Positions 28,871-38,727 are shown, counted from the stretch's first letter. The stretch: 64,000 nt of DNA from Paenalcaligenes faecalis (GCF_027557445.1 NZ_CP106841.1:606001-670000), one strand, 5' to 3'. The notes: generated by a model from the sequence alone, not told the origin. A program made the numbers and translations.

Positions 28871-31084
28871 ATGTCTAGTTTTATTCCCGCCCAGCCGCAG
28901 TCGGCAATTACCACACAATCCCCTTTTACAGAGGACTGGCTGCATCGTGTGGCCGCTGATTTGCCCATAGCTCAGCAGCAAAAATTACAGTTAGCTATGC
29001 AGCATGTGGAACCCTTGATTCACGGCATGTACACCCCATGGGGAGAACCTCTGGATTCACATATTGCAGCGGTGATTGAGGTTCTACACGACTTAAATGC
29101 AGATGCGCATACGCGAATTTGTGCGTTATTAGCGGTGGTCCCTGAAAATGAAAAAGTGAAGCACGAGGCAATCAAAAAGGAATTTGGTGAACAGGTTGCT
29201 ACGATGGTCGGTGGGGCAAGAGCGCTCTATCACATTGGTGAGCTAGCTGCGCAGGCCCATGATCAAGCCGCCACAGGCACAGATCAAAAAGAGATGAAGC
29301 GTAAAATGCTCTTGGCGATGGCGGTAGATTTACGTATTGTTTTGGTGCGGCTGGCTTCTAGATTGCAGGTGCTGCGCTGGTTCGTCCATTGTAAAAAACC
29401 TTGCCCATATGATTATGCAAAAGAGACCATGGAACTCTATACCCCGTTGGCAAATCGGTTAGGGATTTGGCAATTAAAATGGGAAATGGAGGATCTGGCT
29501 TTTCGGTTCTTAAGCCCCGATACCTATAAAACGATCGCTAAACAACTAGAAGAAAAACGCGCCGAGCGAGAAAGTTTTATTGCCCATGTGGTGCAAACGT
29601 TGACACAGGCACTCAAGGAAATGGGGATTGAGGCGGATGTGAATGGGCGGCCTAAACACATTTACAGTATTTATAACAAGATGCGCAATAAGAATTTGCG
29701 CTTCGATCAGCTCTTTGATATTCGAGCGTTGCGTGTGATTGTCGAGGATGAGCGTAGCTGCTATAGCACCTTAGCGCTGATTCATGCTATGTGGACACCG
29801 ATTGCCAATGAGTTTGATGATTATATTTCACGTCCTAAGCCAAATGGTTATCGCTCATTGCACACTGTAGTTGCCGATGAGTCGGGCCGCACTTTTGAGA
29901 TTCAAATTCGTACCGCAGAAATGCATCATTTTGCTGAGTTCGGTATGGCTGCACATTGGCACTACAAAGAAGCGGGGGCCAAAGGTGGGCAGGTGGCAGC
30001 TTCGGCAGAGGAGCAAAAGATTGCTTGGATGCGACAGTTATTGGCGTGGGATCATACCGATGAGCAAACTGAAGATCAGGCTATTCCGGTAACACCAGAA
30101 CATATTTATGTACTCAGTCCTCAGGCTCGTGTGATTGAGCTGCCCTATGGGGCGACGCCCGTTGATTTTGCCTATTATTTACATACTGACTTAGGGCATC
30201 GCTGTAGGGGGGCAAAGGTGGACGGGCAGATGGTTCCATTGCTCACCAAACTAAAAACAGGGCAAACCGTAGAGATCATTGCTGCAAAATCCGGAGGCCC
30301 ATCAAGAGACTGGCTTAACCCGCAGCTGGGCTTTTTGGCCAGCCAACGATCAAGGGCAAAGGTTCGAGCTTGGTTTAATGCCGTAGAGTTACAACAGCGC
30401 ATTAGTCAGGGCCAGACTCTAGTAGAAAAAGAACTACAGCGTTTAGGACGTACGGCAGTCAATCTAGAGCAGTTAGCCCAAAAGTTGGATTTTGCTCGTG
30501 CCGATGATTTGTACATAGCAGTCGCTAAAGATGAGTTTAGCTTGCGGCACATAGAGAATCTTTTTAAGACGCCTACCGTTACGGATGATACTGAGCCCCA
30601 AACAAAAGTCTTTAATGCGAATCGAGCTAACGTCACGCGCACAGGGCGCAGTGGGGTCTTGGTGGTTGGGGTTGATTCATTGATGACTCAATTGGCTCGT
30701 TGTTGTAGGCCGGCGCCGCCCGATGCGATTTGTGGCTATATTACTAAAGGTCGTGGGGTGTCTATTCACCGTAGTGACTGTAAGTCTTATAGTAGCTTAG
30801 TAGCTGCTCAGCCTGAACGTGCTATTGACGTGGATTGGGGTAAAACGTCTGATGCTCTTTATCCCATTGATTTGTCTGTGACTGCCTCTGAAAGACCCAA
30901 TTTATTGCGGGATATTTCAGAGGTGTTTGCTCGACTACGCGTGAACGTCGTAGGGGTAAGCAGCCAAAGTCGTCGATCGCTGACCCAGTTGCTTTTTACC
31001 ATTGAGGTCAATGACGGCGAGCAAATACAGCGCACAATCAGTGCGCTACAAGAAATCCCAGGGGTGCACGCACAGCGCCATTAA
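28871..31084 (+). CDS. relA: RelA-type (p)ppGpp synthetase
   Basis: Stringent-response alarmone synthetase, 737 residues, ribosome-associated. The N-terminal hydrolase-like domain lacks the HDxxED metal site (the region reads VPENEKVKHEAI), so it should be synthesis-only. The synthetase domain has RPKHIYSIYNKM, FDIRALRVIVE and the EFDD signature (Glu314-Asp317) before YISRPKPNGYRSLHT, the acidic EXDD form typical of RelA in contrast to the RXKD form of bifunctional SpoT. TGS (HIYVLSPQARVIELP) and a C-terminal ACT domain (TASERPNLLRDISEVF) follow. A separate SpoT is expected elsewhere. It lies just upstream of trpB, 41 bases away. Confidence 0.95.
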   Translation: MSSFIPAQPQSAITTQSPFTEDWLHRVAADLPIAQQQKLQLAMQHVEPLIHGMYTPWGEPLDSHIAAVIEVLHDLNADAHTRICALLAVVPENEKVKHEAIKKEFGEQVATMVGGARALYHIGELAAQAHDQAATGTDQKEMKRKMLLAMAVDLRIVLVRLASRLQVLRWFVHCKKPCPYDYAKETMELYTPLANRLGIWQLKWEMEDLAFRFLSPDTYKTIAKQLEEKRAERESFIAHVVQTLTQALKEMGIEADVNGRPKHIYSIYNKMRNKNLRFDQLFDIRALRVIVEDERSCYSTLALIHAMWTPIANEFDDYISRPKPNGYRSLHTVVADESGRTFEIQIRTAEMHHFAEFGMAAHWHYKEAGAKGGQVAASAEEQKIAWMRQLLAWDHTDEQTEDQAIPVTPEHIYVLSPQARVIELPYGATPVDFAYYLHTDLGHRCRGAKVDGQMVPLLTKLKTGQTVEIIAAKSGGPSRDWLNPQLGFLASQRSRAKVRAWFNAVELQQRISQGQTLVEKELQRLGRTAVNLEQLAQKLDFARADDLYIAVAKDEFSLRHIENLFKTPTVTDDTEPQTKVFNANRANVTRTGRSGVLVVGVDSLMTQLARCCRPAPPDAICGYITKGRGVSIHRSDCKSYSSLVAAQPERAIDVDWGKTSDALYPIDLSVTASERPNLLRDISEVFARLRVNVVGVSSQSRRSLTQLLFTIEVNDGEQIQRTISALQEIPGVHAQRH

Positions 31085-31090
31085 TGTTGG

Positions 31091-31121
31091 TGCTAAAATG
31101 CCTTTTTGCACGATAATCGTG
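31091..31121 (+). promoter_or_regulatory. Possible trpB promoter (extended -10) with operator-like palindrome
   Basis: TGCTAAAAT (31091-31099) is an extended -10 element with no good -35. Ten bases on, a perfect odd palindrome CACGAT-A-ATCGTG (31109-31121) lies at the expected start of transcription and ends five bases before the trpB ATG. No Shine-Dalgarno is visible. The role is inference. Confidence 0.45.
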
Positions 31122-31125
31122 TGTC

Positions 31126-32352
31126 ATGATTAAAGATACTGAGAGTAATGCCTTGACAGTCTATAACTATCCCGATCAGCAGGGACATTTTGGTCCTTAT
31201 GGCGGTTCTTTTGTTGCCGAAACCTTAGTTCATGCTTTAGACGAACTACGCGCCGCTTATGATAAATACCGTAATGACCCCGAGTTTCTACGTGAATTTG
31301 AATATGAGTTAAAGCATTTTGTCGGTCGGCCTTCGCCGATTTATCATGCTAAGCGATGGTCGGAGCAATTAGGTGGGGCGCAAATCTGGTTTAAGCGTGA
31401 AGACTTAAATCACACAGGGGCCCACAAGGTAAATAACTGTATTGGCCAAATTTTATTGGCTAGGCGCATGGGTAAGCCTCGAATCATAGCTGAAACGGGG
31501 GCGGGGCAACATGGTGTAGCCACAGCAACAGTCGCTGCTCGTTATGGCTTGAAATGTGTGGTTTACATGGGCAGTGATGATGTGAAACGTCAAGCCTCTA
31601 ATGTGTATCGTATGAAATTATTAGGCGCTGAAGTTATCCCAGTTAGTTCCGGTTCTTGCACGTTAAAAGATGCCTTGAACGAGGCCATGCGTGACTGGGT
31701 AACTAATATCGAAGACACGTTTTATATTATTGGTACGGTGGCAGGTCCTCACCCCTATCCGACCATGGTGCGTGATTTCCAATCGGTGATTGGTACCGAG
31801 TGTCTAGAGCAAATGCCTGCCGAGACCGGGCGTCAACCGGATTATATTTTAGCGGCAGTAGGTGGTGGGTCGAATGCAATGGGGATATTTCACCCTTACT
31901 TAAATGAGCCTAACGTACAGCTAGTTGGTGTAGAGGCTGGGGGCGAAGGCTTAACATCACTCAAACATTCAGCATCCTTAAATGCGGGGCAGGTCGGAGT
32001 ACTACATGGTAATCGTACTTATGTGCTGCAGAATGAGGCGGGTCAGATTCAGGGGACACACTCTATCTCGGCGGGTTTAGATTATCCTGGCGTTGGGCCA
32101 GAGCACGCGTGGTTAAAAGATTTAAAACGTGCACGCTACGAGGTCATTAATGATGATGAGGCGCTTAAGGCCTTTCATGACTGCTGTCGTATCGAAGGTA
32201 TTATGCCAGCCTTAGAGTCTTCTCATGCGATTGCGCAAGCCGTTAAAATGGCTCCTTCCTTAGCTAAAGATAAAATCATTTTGGTGAATTTATCTGGTCG
32301 AGGTGATAAAGATATGCATACTGTTGCTGAATTCAGTGGCATTAGCCTTTAA
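31126..32352 (+). CDS. trpB: Tryptophan synthase beta chain
   Basis: PLP enzyme condensing indole with serine to make tryptophan. The 408-residue protein shows [12 protein letters not shown], the PLP lysine in HTGAHKVNN (Lys101), the [10 protein letters not shown] substrate loop, the phosphate cradle GGGSNAMG and the C-terminal [10 protein letters not shown]. It forms the alpha2-beta2 complex with TrpA encoded next. trpF, often upstream of trpB in betaproteobacteria, is absent here; relA occupies the position. Confidence 0.97.
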   Translation: MIKDTESNALTVYNYPDQQGHFGPYGGSFVAETLVHALDELRAAYDKYRNDPEFLREFEYELKHFVGRPSPIYHAKRWSEQLGGAQIWFKREDLNHTGAHKVNNCIGQILLARRMGKPRIIAETGAGQHGVATATVAARYGLKCVVYMGSDDVKRQASNVYRMKLLGAEVIPVSSGSCTLKDALNEAMRDWVTNIEDTFYIIGTVAGPHPYPTMVRDFQSVIGTECLEQMPAETGRQPDYILAAVGGGSNAMGIFHPYLNEPNVQLVGVEAGGEGLTSLKHSASLNAGQVGVLHGNRTYVLQNEAGQIQGTHSISAGLDYPGVGPEHAWLKDLKRARYEVINDDEALKAFHDCCRIEGIMPALESSHAIAQAVKMAPSLAKDKIILVNLSGRGDKDMHTVAEFSGISL

Positions 32353-32368
32353 TTTTTAGGTGTTATTT

Positions 32369-33190
32369 ATGTCTATGACTGCTAATCCGCGCTTAAAGGC
32401 GACTTTTGAGCGTTTAAATGGGCGTGCTGCATTAATTCCTTATATTACAACCGGTGACCCATCCGTGACGGCGACAGTGCCATTGATGCATGCTTTGGTT
32501 AAAGCAGGGGCCGATGTGATTGAGTTGGGTGTGCCTTTCTCTGATCCTATGGCGGATGGCCCGGTTATTCAACGCGCCGCAGAAAGGGCTGTTGCGCGCG
32601 GTGTATCCTTGCGTACGGTACTTGATATGGTGGCTCAGTTTCGTGAAACAGATGAGACCACGCCTGTAGTACTTATGGGCTATGCCAATCCCATCGAGGT
32701 CATGGGGCAGCAGGTTTTTGCTCAGGCTGCAGGTCATGCTGGGGTAGACGGCGTATTGACTGTTGATTATCCTCCAGAGGAATGTGATGATTTTGTTCAG
32801 TACCTGACGGATTATCAGGTTGACCCCATTTTCCTTTTGGCTCCTACATCAACGGATGCGCGAATTCAGCGGATTGCTGACATTGCGCGTGGTTATGTTT
32901 ATTATGTGTCTTTAAAAGGAGTGACAGGTTCTGCCTCCTTAGACGTGGCTGATGTAGCCAAGCAGTTGCAGCGTATTCGACAATACGTCACGATCCCTGT
33001 GGGCGTGGGTTTTGGTATACGTGATGCACAAAGTGCACAAAAAGTAGCAGAGCATGCTGATGCCGTGGTAATTGGCAGCAAAATCATTGAAACCATGGAA
33101 CAAAATTTTAATGAGCATGGTGATGATGCGTTGGCCATTAAGGCGGCAGCCGACTGGTTGGAGTCTGTCCATCAGGCGTTAATCGCTTAA
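32369..33190 (+). CDS. trpA: Tryptophan synthase alpha chain
   Basis: TIM-barrel enzyme that releases indole from indole-3-glycerol phosphate. The 273-residue protein has catalytic Glu52 and Asp63 in [31 protein letters not shown], the loop SLKGVTGS and the phosphate site [11 protein letters not shown] 32369 follows TTTTTAGG at good spacing; a GTG at 32360 would add three residues. It is 16 bases after trpB, and a strong hairpin (33219-33240) separates it from accD. Confidence 0.97.
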   Translation: MSMTANPRLKATFERLNGRAALIPYITTGDPSVTATVPLMHALVKAGADVIELGVPFSDPMADGPVIQRAAERAVARGVSLRTVLDMVAQFRETDETTPVVLMGYANPIEVMGQQVFAQAAGHAGVDGVLTVDYPPEECDDFVQYLTDYQVDPIFLLAPTSTDARIQRIADIARGYVYYVSLKGVTGSASLDVADVAKQLQRIRQYVTIPVGVGFGIRDAQSAQKVAEHADAVVIGSKIIETMEQNFNEHGDDALAIKAAADWLESVHQALIA

Positions 33191-33218
33191 ATTTTGTGTT
33201 GTGATAACTTTTTACTTG

Positions 33219-33240
33219 GCTAGGTACGTAAGTGCCTAGC
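33219..33240 (+). other. Hairpin with GNRA-type loop between trpA and accD
   Basis: GCTAGGTAC-GTAA-GTGCCTAGC forms a 9-bp stem (one G-U pair in RNA) capped by GUAA, a GNRA tetraloop. No T-run follows directly, so it does not look like a normal terminator. It is more likely an mRNA stability or processing element. Function is inferred. Confidence 0.5.
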
Positions 33241-33296
33241 TATTTACGATCTAGATTGTTTTTTTGATGTCTAGGTCAACAGAACAGGATTGCCCA

Positions 33297-34172
33297 ATGA
33301 GCTGGATCCAAAAATTATTGCCTCCTCGAATTAACCGTAATCACGAAAGCAGTAAACGTGTTCCCGAAGGACTCTGGGTTAAGTGTCCCTCGTGTGAATC
33401 AGTGCTTTACAAAGAAGACCTGCAGGCTACATTAAATGTATGTCCTAAATGTGATCATCACATGCGTATTAATGCGCGTGCTCGTATAGAGGCTCTTTTA
33501 GACGCAGACAACCGTACTGAGGTTGGCGAAAACACGCGTGCTGTTGACCCACTGAAATTCCGTGATACAAAAAAATACCCTGATCGCATATCTCAAGCGA
33601 CTAAAGAGACAGGGGAATCGGAAGCGATGGTTGTCATGAGTGGGACCGTGCTGTCCATGCCAGCAGTAATTGCTTGTTTTGAGTTTGAGTTCATGGCCGG
33701 GTCTATGGGCTCTGTAGTGGGAGAACGATTTGTGCGTGGTGTCCAAGAGGCGATACGTACACGTTCTGCTTTTATCTGTGTTGCGGCATCGGGTGGTGCT
33801 CGTATGCAAGAAAGTTTATTTTCTTTGATGCAGATGGCTAAAACGAATGCGATGCTCGTAAAACTCTCCGAAGCAGGTTTGCCTTTTATTAGTGTGCTGA
33901 CAGACCCGACGATGGGTGGGGTTTCAGCCAGTTTTGCTTTTATGGGTGATGTGGTGGTTGCTGAACCTAATGCTTTGATTGGTTTTGCTGGCCCTCGTGT
34001 TATTGAGCAAACGGTACGAGAAAAGCTTCCAGAAGGGTTCCAACGTGCAGAGTTTCTTCAAGAAAAGGGGGCGATTGATATCGTTATTGATCGTCGCGAA
34101 ATGCGTAAAGAGTTGGCCTCAATTATTGCGTTATTAACGCGTCAGCCAGCCGAGGCTGTGCAGCCACGATAA
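33297..34172 (+). CDS. accD: Acetyl-CoA carboxylase carboxyltransferase subunit beta
   Basis: Beta half of the carboxyltransferase that makes malonyl-CoA, the committed step of fatty acid synthesis. The 291 residues begin [12 protein letters not shown], with a zinc ribbon Cys30/Cys33 and Cys49/Cys52, and a crotonase-fold body with [17 protein letters not shown] and [15 protein letters not shown] 33297 is the family start; the longer frame from 33264 adds 11 unrelated residues. trpB-trpA-accD is a conserved order; the usual next gene folC is missing, because a terminator and the convergent rne gene follow. Confidence 0.97.
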   Translation: MSWIQKLLPPRINRNHESSKRVPEGLWVKCPSCESVLYKEDLQATLNVCPKCDHHMRINARARIEALLDADNRTEVGENTRAVDPLKFRDTKKYPDRISQATKETGESEAMVVMSGTVLSMPAVIACFEFEFMAGSMGSVVGERFVRGVQEAIRTRSAFICVAASGGARMQESLFSLMQMAKTNAMLVKLSEAGLPFISVLTDPTMGGVSASFAFMGDVVVAEPNALIGFAGPRVIEQTVREKLPEGFQRAEFLQEKGAIDIVIDRREMRKELASIIALLTRQPAEAVQPR

Positions 34173-34196
34173 CGATACAGTAAACACGATAAAGCA

Positions 34197-34229
34197 AAAG
34201 CCCCAGCTATGTAAAATAGCTGGGGCTTT
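34197..34229. terminator. Bidirectional terminator between accD and rne
   Basis: A perfect 14-bp inverted repeat AAAGCCCCAGCTAT / ATAGCTGGGGCTTT surrounds a 5-nt loop. T residues follow on the plus strand and A residues precede the stem, so it can end both accD and rne transcripts. Confidence 0.9.
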
Positions 34230-34252
34230 CTGTTGTGACTCGGGTCAGAGGA

Positions 34253-37200
34253 TTAGTTGGATGAGGTTTCCACTTGCTCTAAGACGGAGTCAGTCGTTGT
34301 GGCAACGACTTTACGTGGACGACCCAATTTAACTGGGGGTTCCGCAACAACATCAACCGCATCGGTACGAGTTTGAACCATTTCTAAACCTGCTTGCTCT
34401 AATGTTGGGGCAAGAACGGCAGGATCAAAAATAGGCTGAGCAGCTTCAGCTTCAACAGTAGGCTCATCAACAGCGACAACTTCCTCTGCAATAGAAGAGG
34501 GTGTTGCTAGTGGTGCAGCGTCTTCAGTGCTAGGAGCAGGGGCCTGTTCAACGACGGGTTCTGCTGCAACGGTAGCCTGAGACTCTTTTACGGGAGTCTC
34601 ACTTTCTACTGGCTGAGGCTCATCGCCTGTCTCGACCTGCATTAAGGGCTCAGAAACAACCGGAGCCGCCCAGCGTGAACGTGGGTTGCGACCTACAGGT
34701 TGCATGGGCTCAGGGGCCGCAATAGGTGAGGCTTGAGTTGTTTGAACCTGTTGTAAGCCAGCCTGAGCTAAATCGGCTTGTAGTTCCTCGACAGAGCTAG
34801 TAACAGCGACAGCCGGTTCGGTTAGTGGGGCTTCTGGCTGTGGCTCTATGGCAGGAGCGGGAGTAGCTACTTCAGCGACAACAACAGGCTGCTCTACTGA
34901 TTCCTCTTTGTTTTGCTCCAGTACATTGGCATCAAAACGTGGGGTTTCATGAGGAATAAACTGGGTGGCAGTGGTTGCAACCTCTTCTGTTTCCTCGATT
35001 TGGTCTTCAGCAGTGGTGTTGCTCTCTGTAGGGCGACGGCTACGACGACTACGGCGACGACGGCTACGACGGCGCTCAGACGGCTGCTCATCTTCGTCCT
35101 GGTCTGCTTGGTCATTGATTTCAGCAGATAAATCTTCGTCTTGCGCCTTGGTTTCCTTAGCTACTGGAGCAGGGGTAGGCGCAGGAGTTGGTGCATCGTT
35201 AGCCTCTACGGTACTGTCGTTTTGTAGATCTAGATTTTGCTGTTGCTGCTCTTCTGTAGGTGCATTGTCACGACGACGATTACGTGGGCTGCGACGGCGA
35301 CGACGATTCGGTTGCTCTTGAGTCTCCTCGGTAACGGGCGTAGCTTGCTCTATAGCCGGTGTTGTCGTGGCTGCCTTAGGGTTTTGACGACGGTGACGAG
35401 GGTTACGAGCGGTAGTCTCAGCAACGGCCTTAGGATCGGTAGGATCTGGGCGGCGCTCTGTTTTGTTACGGTTCTGACGCTGTCTATCTGTATTACGTCT
35501 ATCGTTTTTGTGACGAGGATGACGCTTTTGCGCCTGCTCGTCTTTGTTTTCCACCACTTTTTCTTCATTAGCAGCCGGAGGTGCAGTAAGTGATTTGAAC
35601 CAAGCGCCAATACGAGCAAAAAGTCCCGTTGATTGGATTTTCTCAGGGGTGGCTCCAGGGGCAGGCTGTGACGGAGTAATGCCTTTTACTAGGGCCTCAG
35701 GGCGTGGTTTAATTTCATGGGTGCGATGAGGCGTGAGTGTGGTTTCCTCTTCGGGCTTCACCTGCTCAAAGCTGACCTTTAGCTCATCCAAACGAGCATC
35801 ATCATGGCGTAAACGCTCAATAATGTGATGCGGTGTTTCTAGATTTTTGTTTGGGATCAGTGTTAGGTTAACGTTGAGACGAGACTCAATACTGGTGACG
35901 TCACTGCGTTTTTCATTCAACAGATAGGTCGCTACATCTACGGGCAACTGGGCATGAATAGCTGCCGTGCCTTCTTTCATGGCTTCTTCTTGTAGCAAGC
36001 GTAAGACGTGTAGAGCACTGGACTCTGCATCTCGGATAACACCTGTGCCTGTACAACGTGGGCACGTAACATGAGAGCCTTCGTTTAGCGCAGGGCGTAA
36101 ACGTTGACGTGAGAGCTCCATCAAACCAAAGCGAGAGATTTTGCCCATTTGTACGCGGGCTCGGTCTACATGTAAAGCATCTCTTAAGCGCTGCTCTACG
36201 GCACGTTGGTTTTTGCCGTCTTCCATGTCAATGAAGTCAATGACAATCAGACCGCCTAAGTCACGTAAGCGCAATTGACGTGCGACTTCGTCAGCCGCCT
36301 CAAGGTTAGTCCGTAATGCGGTTTCCTCGATGTCGGCGCCGCGAGTTGAGCGAGCCGAGTTCACATCAATAGCGACTAAGGCCTCGGTATGGTCAATGAC
36401 CACAGCGCCACCAGAGGGGAGCTGTACGGTGCGCGAGTAAGCAGTTTCGATTTGATTTTCGATTTGGAATCGGGAAAATAAAGGAATATCGTCCCTATAC
36501 ATTTTCACGCGATTGACATTGTCGGGCATCACTACATTCATAAAGGCCGTAGCTTGTTCATAAATGTCGTCTGTATCAATTAGGATTTCACCAATATCAA
36601 GTGAAAAATAGTCGCGTATAGCACGTATAACCAAGCTAGATTCTAAATAAATCAGAATAGGGGCTGGGTTTTCTTTGGCAGCACTATCAATTGCAGACCA
36701 GAGCTGTAATAGGTAGTTTAAGTCCCACTGCAACTCTTCTACGCTACGCCCTATCCCCGCAGTACGGGCGATGATGCTCATGCCCTGAGGCGTATTGAGC
36801 TGGTCCATGGCTTCGCGTAGTTCTTGGCGTTCCTCACCCTCTACACGACGGGAAACACCGCCGCCACGAGGGTTGTTTGGCATCAGAACTAAGTAGCGAC
36901 CCGCCAAAGAAATAAAGGTGGTTAACGCAGCGCCTTTGTTGCCGCGTTCCTCTTTTTCTACTTGGATGATGAGTTCTTGGCCTTCGCTTAGGGCATCTTG
37001 AATGCGGGCACTACGTACATCAACACCTTCTTTGAAGTAAGTGCGAGCGACCTCTTTGAACGGCAAGAAGCCATGGCGGTCTTCGCCATAGCTAACAAAA
37101 CAAGCCTCTAAGCCTGGCTCAATGCGGGTAATGACTCCTTTGTAGATATTGCCTTTGCGCTGTTCGCGTCCGGCGGATTCGATGTCGAGATCGATCAATT

Positions 37201-37267
37201 TTTGACCGTCGACTATTGCAACACGTAGTTCTTCTTGGTGTGTTGCATTAAACAACATGCGTTTCAT
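34253..37267 (-). CDS. rne: Ribonuclease E
   Basis: Essential endoribonuclease for mRNA decay and rRNA/tRNA processing, and the degradosome scaffold. The 1004-residue protein starts MKRMLFNATHQEELRVAIVDG, has an S1 domain (GNIYKGVITRIEPGLEACF), the 5'-sensor and DNase I-like catalytic domains (VDVNSARSTRG and IDFIDMEDGKNQRAVE with catalytic aspartates), and the zinc-link CPRCTGTG near residue 400. The C-terminal half is disordered, with three Arg-rich RNA-binding-like patches (about 580-630, 650-667 and 728-746) and acidic/proline-rich linkers, then an ending rich in Ala/Val/Glu. It is preceded by an unusually long leader (37268-37758). Confidence 0.96.
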   Translation of the reverse strand: MKRMLFNATHQEELRVAIVDGQKLIDLDIESAGREQRKGNIYKGVITRIEPGLEACFVSYGEDRHGFLPFKEVARTYFKEGVDVRSARIQDALSEGQELIIQVEKEERGNKGAALTTFISLAGRYLVLMPNNPRGGGVSRRVEGEERQELREAMDQLNTPQGMSIIARTAGIGRSVEELQWDLNYLLQLWSAIDSAAKENPAPILIYLESSLVIRAIRDYFSLDIGEILIDTDDIYEQATAFMNVVMPDNVNRVKMYRDDIPLFSRFQIENQIETAYSRTVQLPSGGAVVIDHTEALVAIDVNSARSTRGADIEETALRTNLEAADEVARQLRLRDLGGLIVIDFIDMEDGKNQRAVEQRLRDALHVDRARVQMGKISRFGLMELSRQRLRPALNEGSHVTCPRCTGTGVIRDAESSALHVLRLLQEEAMKEGTAAIHAQLPVDVATYLLNEKRSDVTSIESRLNVNLTLIPNKNLETPHHIIERLRHDDARLDELKVSFEQVKPEEETTLTPHRTHEIKPRPEALVKGITPSQPAPGATPEKIQSTGLFARIGAWFKSLTAPPAANEEKVVENKDEQAQKRHPRHKNDRRNTDRQRQNRNKTERRPDPTDPKAVAETTARNPRHRRQNPKAATTTPAIEQATPVTEETQEQPNRRRRRSPRNRRRDNAPTEEQQQQNLDLQNDSTVEANDAPTPAPTPAPVAKETKAQDEDLSAEINDQADQDEDEQPSERRRSRRRRSRRSRRPTESNTTAEDQIEETEEVATTATQFIPHETPRFDANVLEQNKEESVEQPVVVAEVATPAPAIEPQPEAPLTEPAVAVTSSVEELQADLAQAGLQQVQTTQASPIAAPEPMQPVGRNPRSRWAAPVVSEPLMQVETGDEPQPVESETPVKESQATVAAEPVVEQAPAPSTEDAAPLATPSSIAEEVVAVDEPTVEAEAAQPIFDPAVLAPTLEQAGLEMVQTRTDAVDVVAEPPVKLGRPRKVVATTTDSVLEQVETSSN

Positions 37268-37758
37268 GAGTGTGATTCTCCGTAGTCATAGCACGCAGAC
37301 AATCGGCGCGCGACCTCGGGTCACTCGGTGTGTGGCACTGCAATGGCTGCGAAGAAGTGGGCAAATATAACTTAAACGGAGCCCACTTTTTTTCGAATGG
37401 GCACAGCGCGCAGATAATTGCGCAGTTCAGTCAGCATACGGGTCATGTTCACAATAAGTCGTGTTTGACGAATAAAAAATTGCTGGGAACCACCGCTGTA
37501 TTTGTCAGGTACAACGGGTGCTAAATTCTGTTTACAACGATAACTTTGCAGATATTCAGTGCCGCACGCGGATAACTTACAACTGACATGCGCGGAGCGT
37601 GTTAACCGCGTCTGTGCCATTTGTATTGTTCCGGCGACCGTATGACCCGAAAACTGTGCACAATACGTATTACAATAAATACTTTTACGGCTAGCGGAGA
37701 CGCACCTTGCATCTCTACGTCTAGCGGTGTCACAGTTCCCATAGGCTGAGGCGATTAT
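37268..37758. promoter_or_regulatory. Long divergent intergenic region: rne leader and rluC promoter
   Basis: About 490 bases between rne (minus) and rluC (plus) with no recognised gene. It contains an inverted repeat AGTGGGC/GCCCACT (37356-37387) that in the plus direction is followed by a T-run, and that in rne mRNA would be a leader hairpin. It also holds a pair of near-identical 16-base direct repeats 30 bases apart (37686-37701 and 37716-37731). A minus-strand open frame of 82 codons (37372-37620) lies in the putative leader but resembles nothing I recognise. RNase E is autoregulated through its leader in E. coli; that role here is inferred. Confidence 0.5.
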
Positions 37759-38727
37759 ATGCCTCTTTTGAGTATGAGAAAACCATTAGCAGTGAAAAAG
37801 ACCATACCGCAAGTGCGGGTTATTGAAATAAGTGCCGAGTGGGCCGGACAACGTCTGGACAATTTTCTAGTGCGCGAGTGCAAAGGTGTGCCTAAAAGTC
37901 ACATATATAAAGCCATCCGCAGTGGACAGGTACGTATAAATAAAGGACGTGCCAAAAATGAATATCGCTTAGAGGCGGGGGATGTTGTACGAATTCCTCC
38001 GATGCGAATGCCCGACCCTGATGCGAAGCCGATAGTACCTGCCGCACAGTTCCCTATTGTGTTTGAAGATGACTACTTGTTAGTCATTGATAAACCCGAG
38101 GGGGTTGCTGTACATGGGGGAAGCGGGGTGTCCTTTGGTGTGATTGAGCAGCTACGGGCGGCACGCCCAGAGGCGAAGTTTTTAGAATTAGGTCATCGAT
38201 TGGACCGTGATACATCCGGGCTATTAATCGTCGTTAAGCGTCGGGCTGCTTTAGTGGCGGTACATGATATGTTTAGAAATGGCCAAATTGACAAATTTTA
38301 TCAGGCCTTAGTTGATGGTGATTGGGTGAATGATCGTCAGCACATGAAAGCGCCGTTATTGCGCTGGATGACCGCATCCGGAGAGCGTAGGGTACGGGTT
38401 GATCCCGAAGGCAAGCCATCCCATACCATCATCTCTTTATTACAACGTTTTGGTAGGTACAGTTTGGTTGAGGCAGAATTAAAGACAGGTCGTACACATC
38501 AAATACGTGTGCATCTTGCCCATGCTGGCTTTCCTATTGTTGGTGACGATAAATATGGATCGGATGAGGTGCGTGCTCATTTTGCTCGTTTAGGCTTTAA
38601 GCGCATGTTTTTACATTCATCACGCTTACGTATGCAGCACCCCGTTACGGAGCAATGGCTAGAGCTAGAGGCTCCGTTGCCTGCGGCATGTGTACAGATT
38701 ATTTCTACTTTGGAGAGTCAGTCTTGA
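37759..38727 (+). CDS. rluC: 23S rRNA pseudouridine synthase RluC
   Basis: Modifies uridines in 23S rRNA (955, 2504 and 2580 in E. coli numbering). The 322-residue protein has an N-terminal S4 RNA-binding domain (GQRLDNFLVRECKGVPKSH), the catalytic motif LGHRLDRDTSGLLIV (Asp149) and LKTGRTHQIRVHLAHAG. Divergent rne-rluC is a conserved bacterial arrangement. Its stop overlaps the TTG start of the following phosphatase gene. Confidence 0.94.
   Translation: MPLLSMRKPLAVKKTIPQVRVIEISAEWAGQRLDNFLVRECKGVPKSHIYKAIRSGQVRINKGRAKNEYRLEAGDVVRIPPMRMPDPDAKPIVPAAQFPIVFEDDYLLVIDKPEGVAVHGGSGVSFGVIEQLRAARPEAKFLELGHRLDRDTSGLLIVVKRRAALVAVHDMFRNGQIDKFYQALVDGDWVNDRQHMKAPLLRWMTASGERRVRVDPEGKPSHTIISLLQRFGRYSLVEAELKTGRTHQIRVHLAHAGFPIVGDDKYGSDEVRAHFARLGFKRMFLHSSRLRMQHPVTEQWLELEAPLPAACVQIISTLESQS

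Noticed and set aside
34894-35619. Several open frames antisense to or out of frame with the Arg-rich part of rne, up to 118 codons.
   Set aside because: Compositionally biased shadows of the CGT/CGA-rich repeat region; no homology and no ribosome sites.
37330-37524. Short plus-strand open frame upstream of rluC.
   Set aside because: It contains the hairpin and T-run and has no homology or ribosome site.
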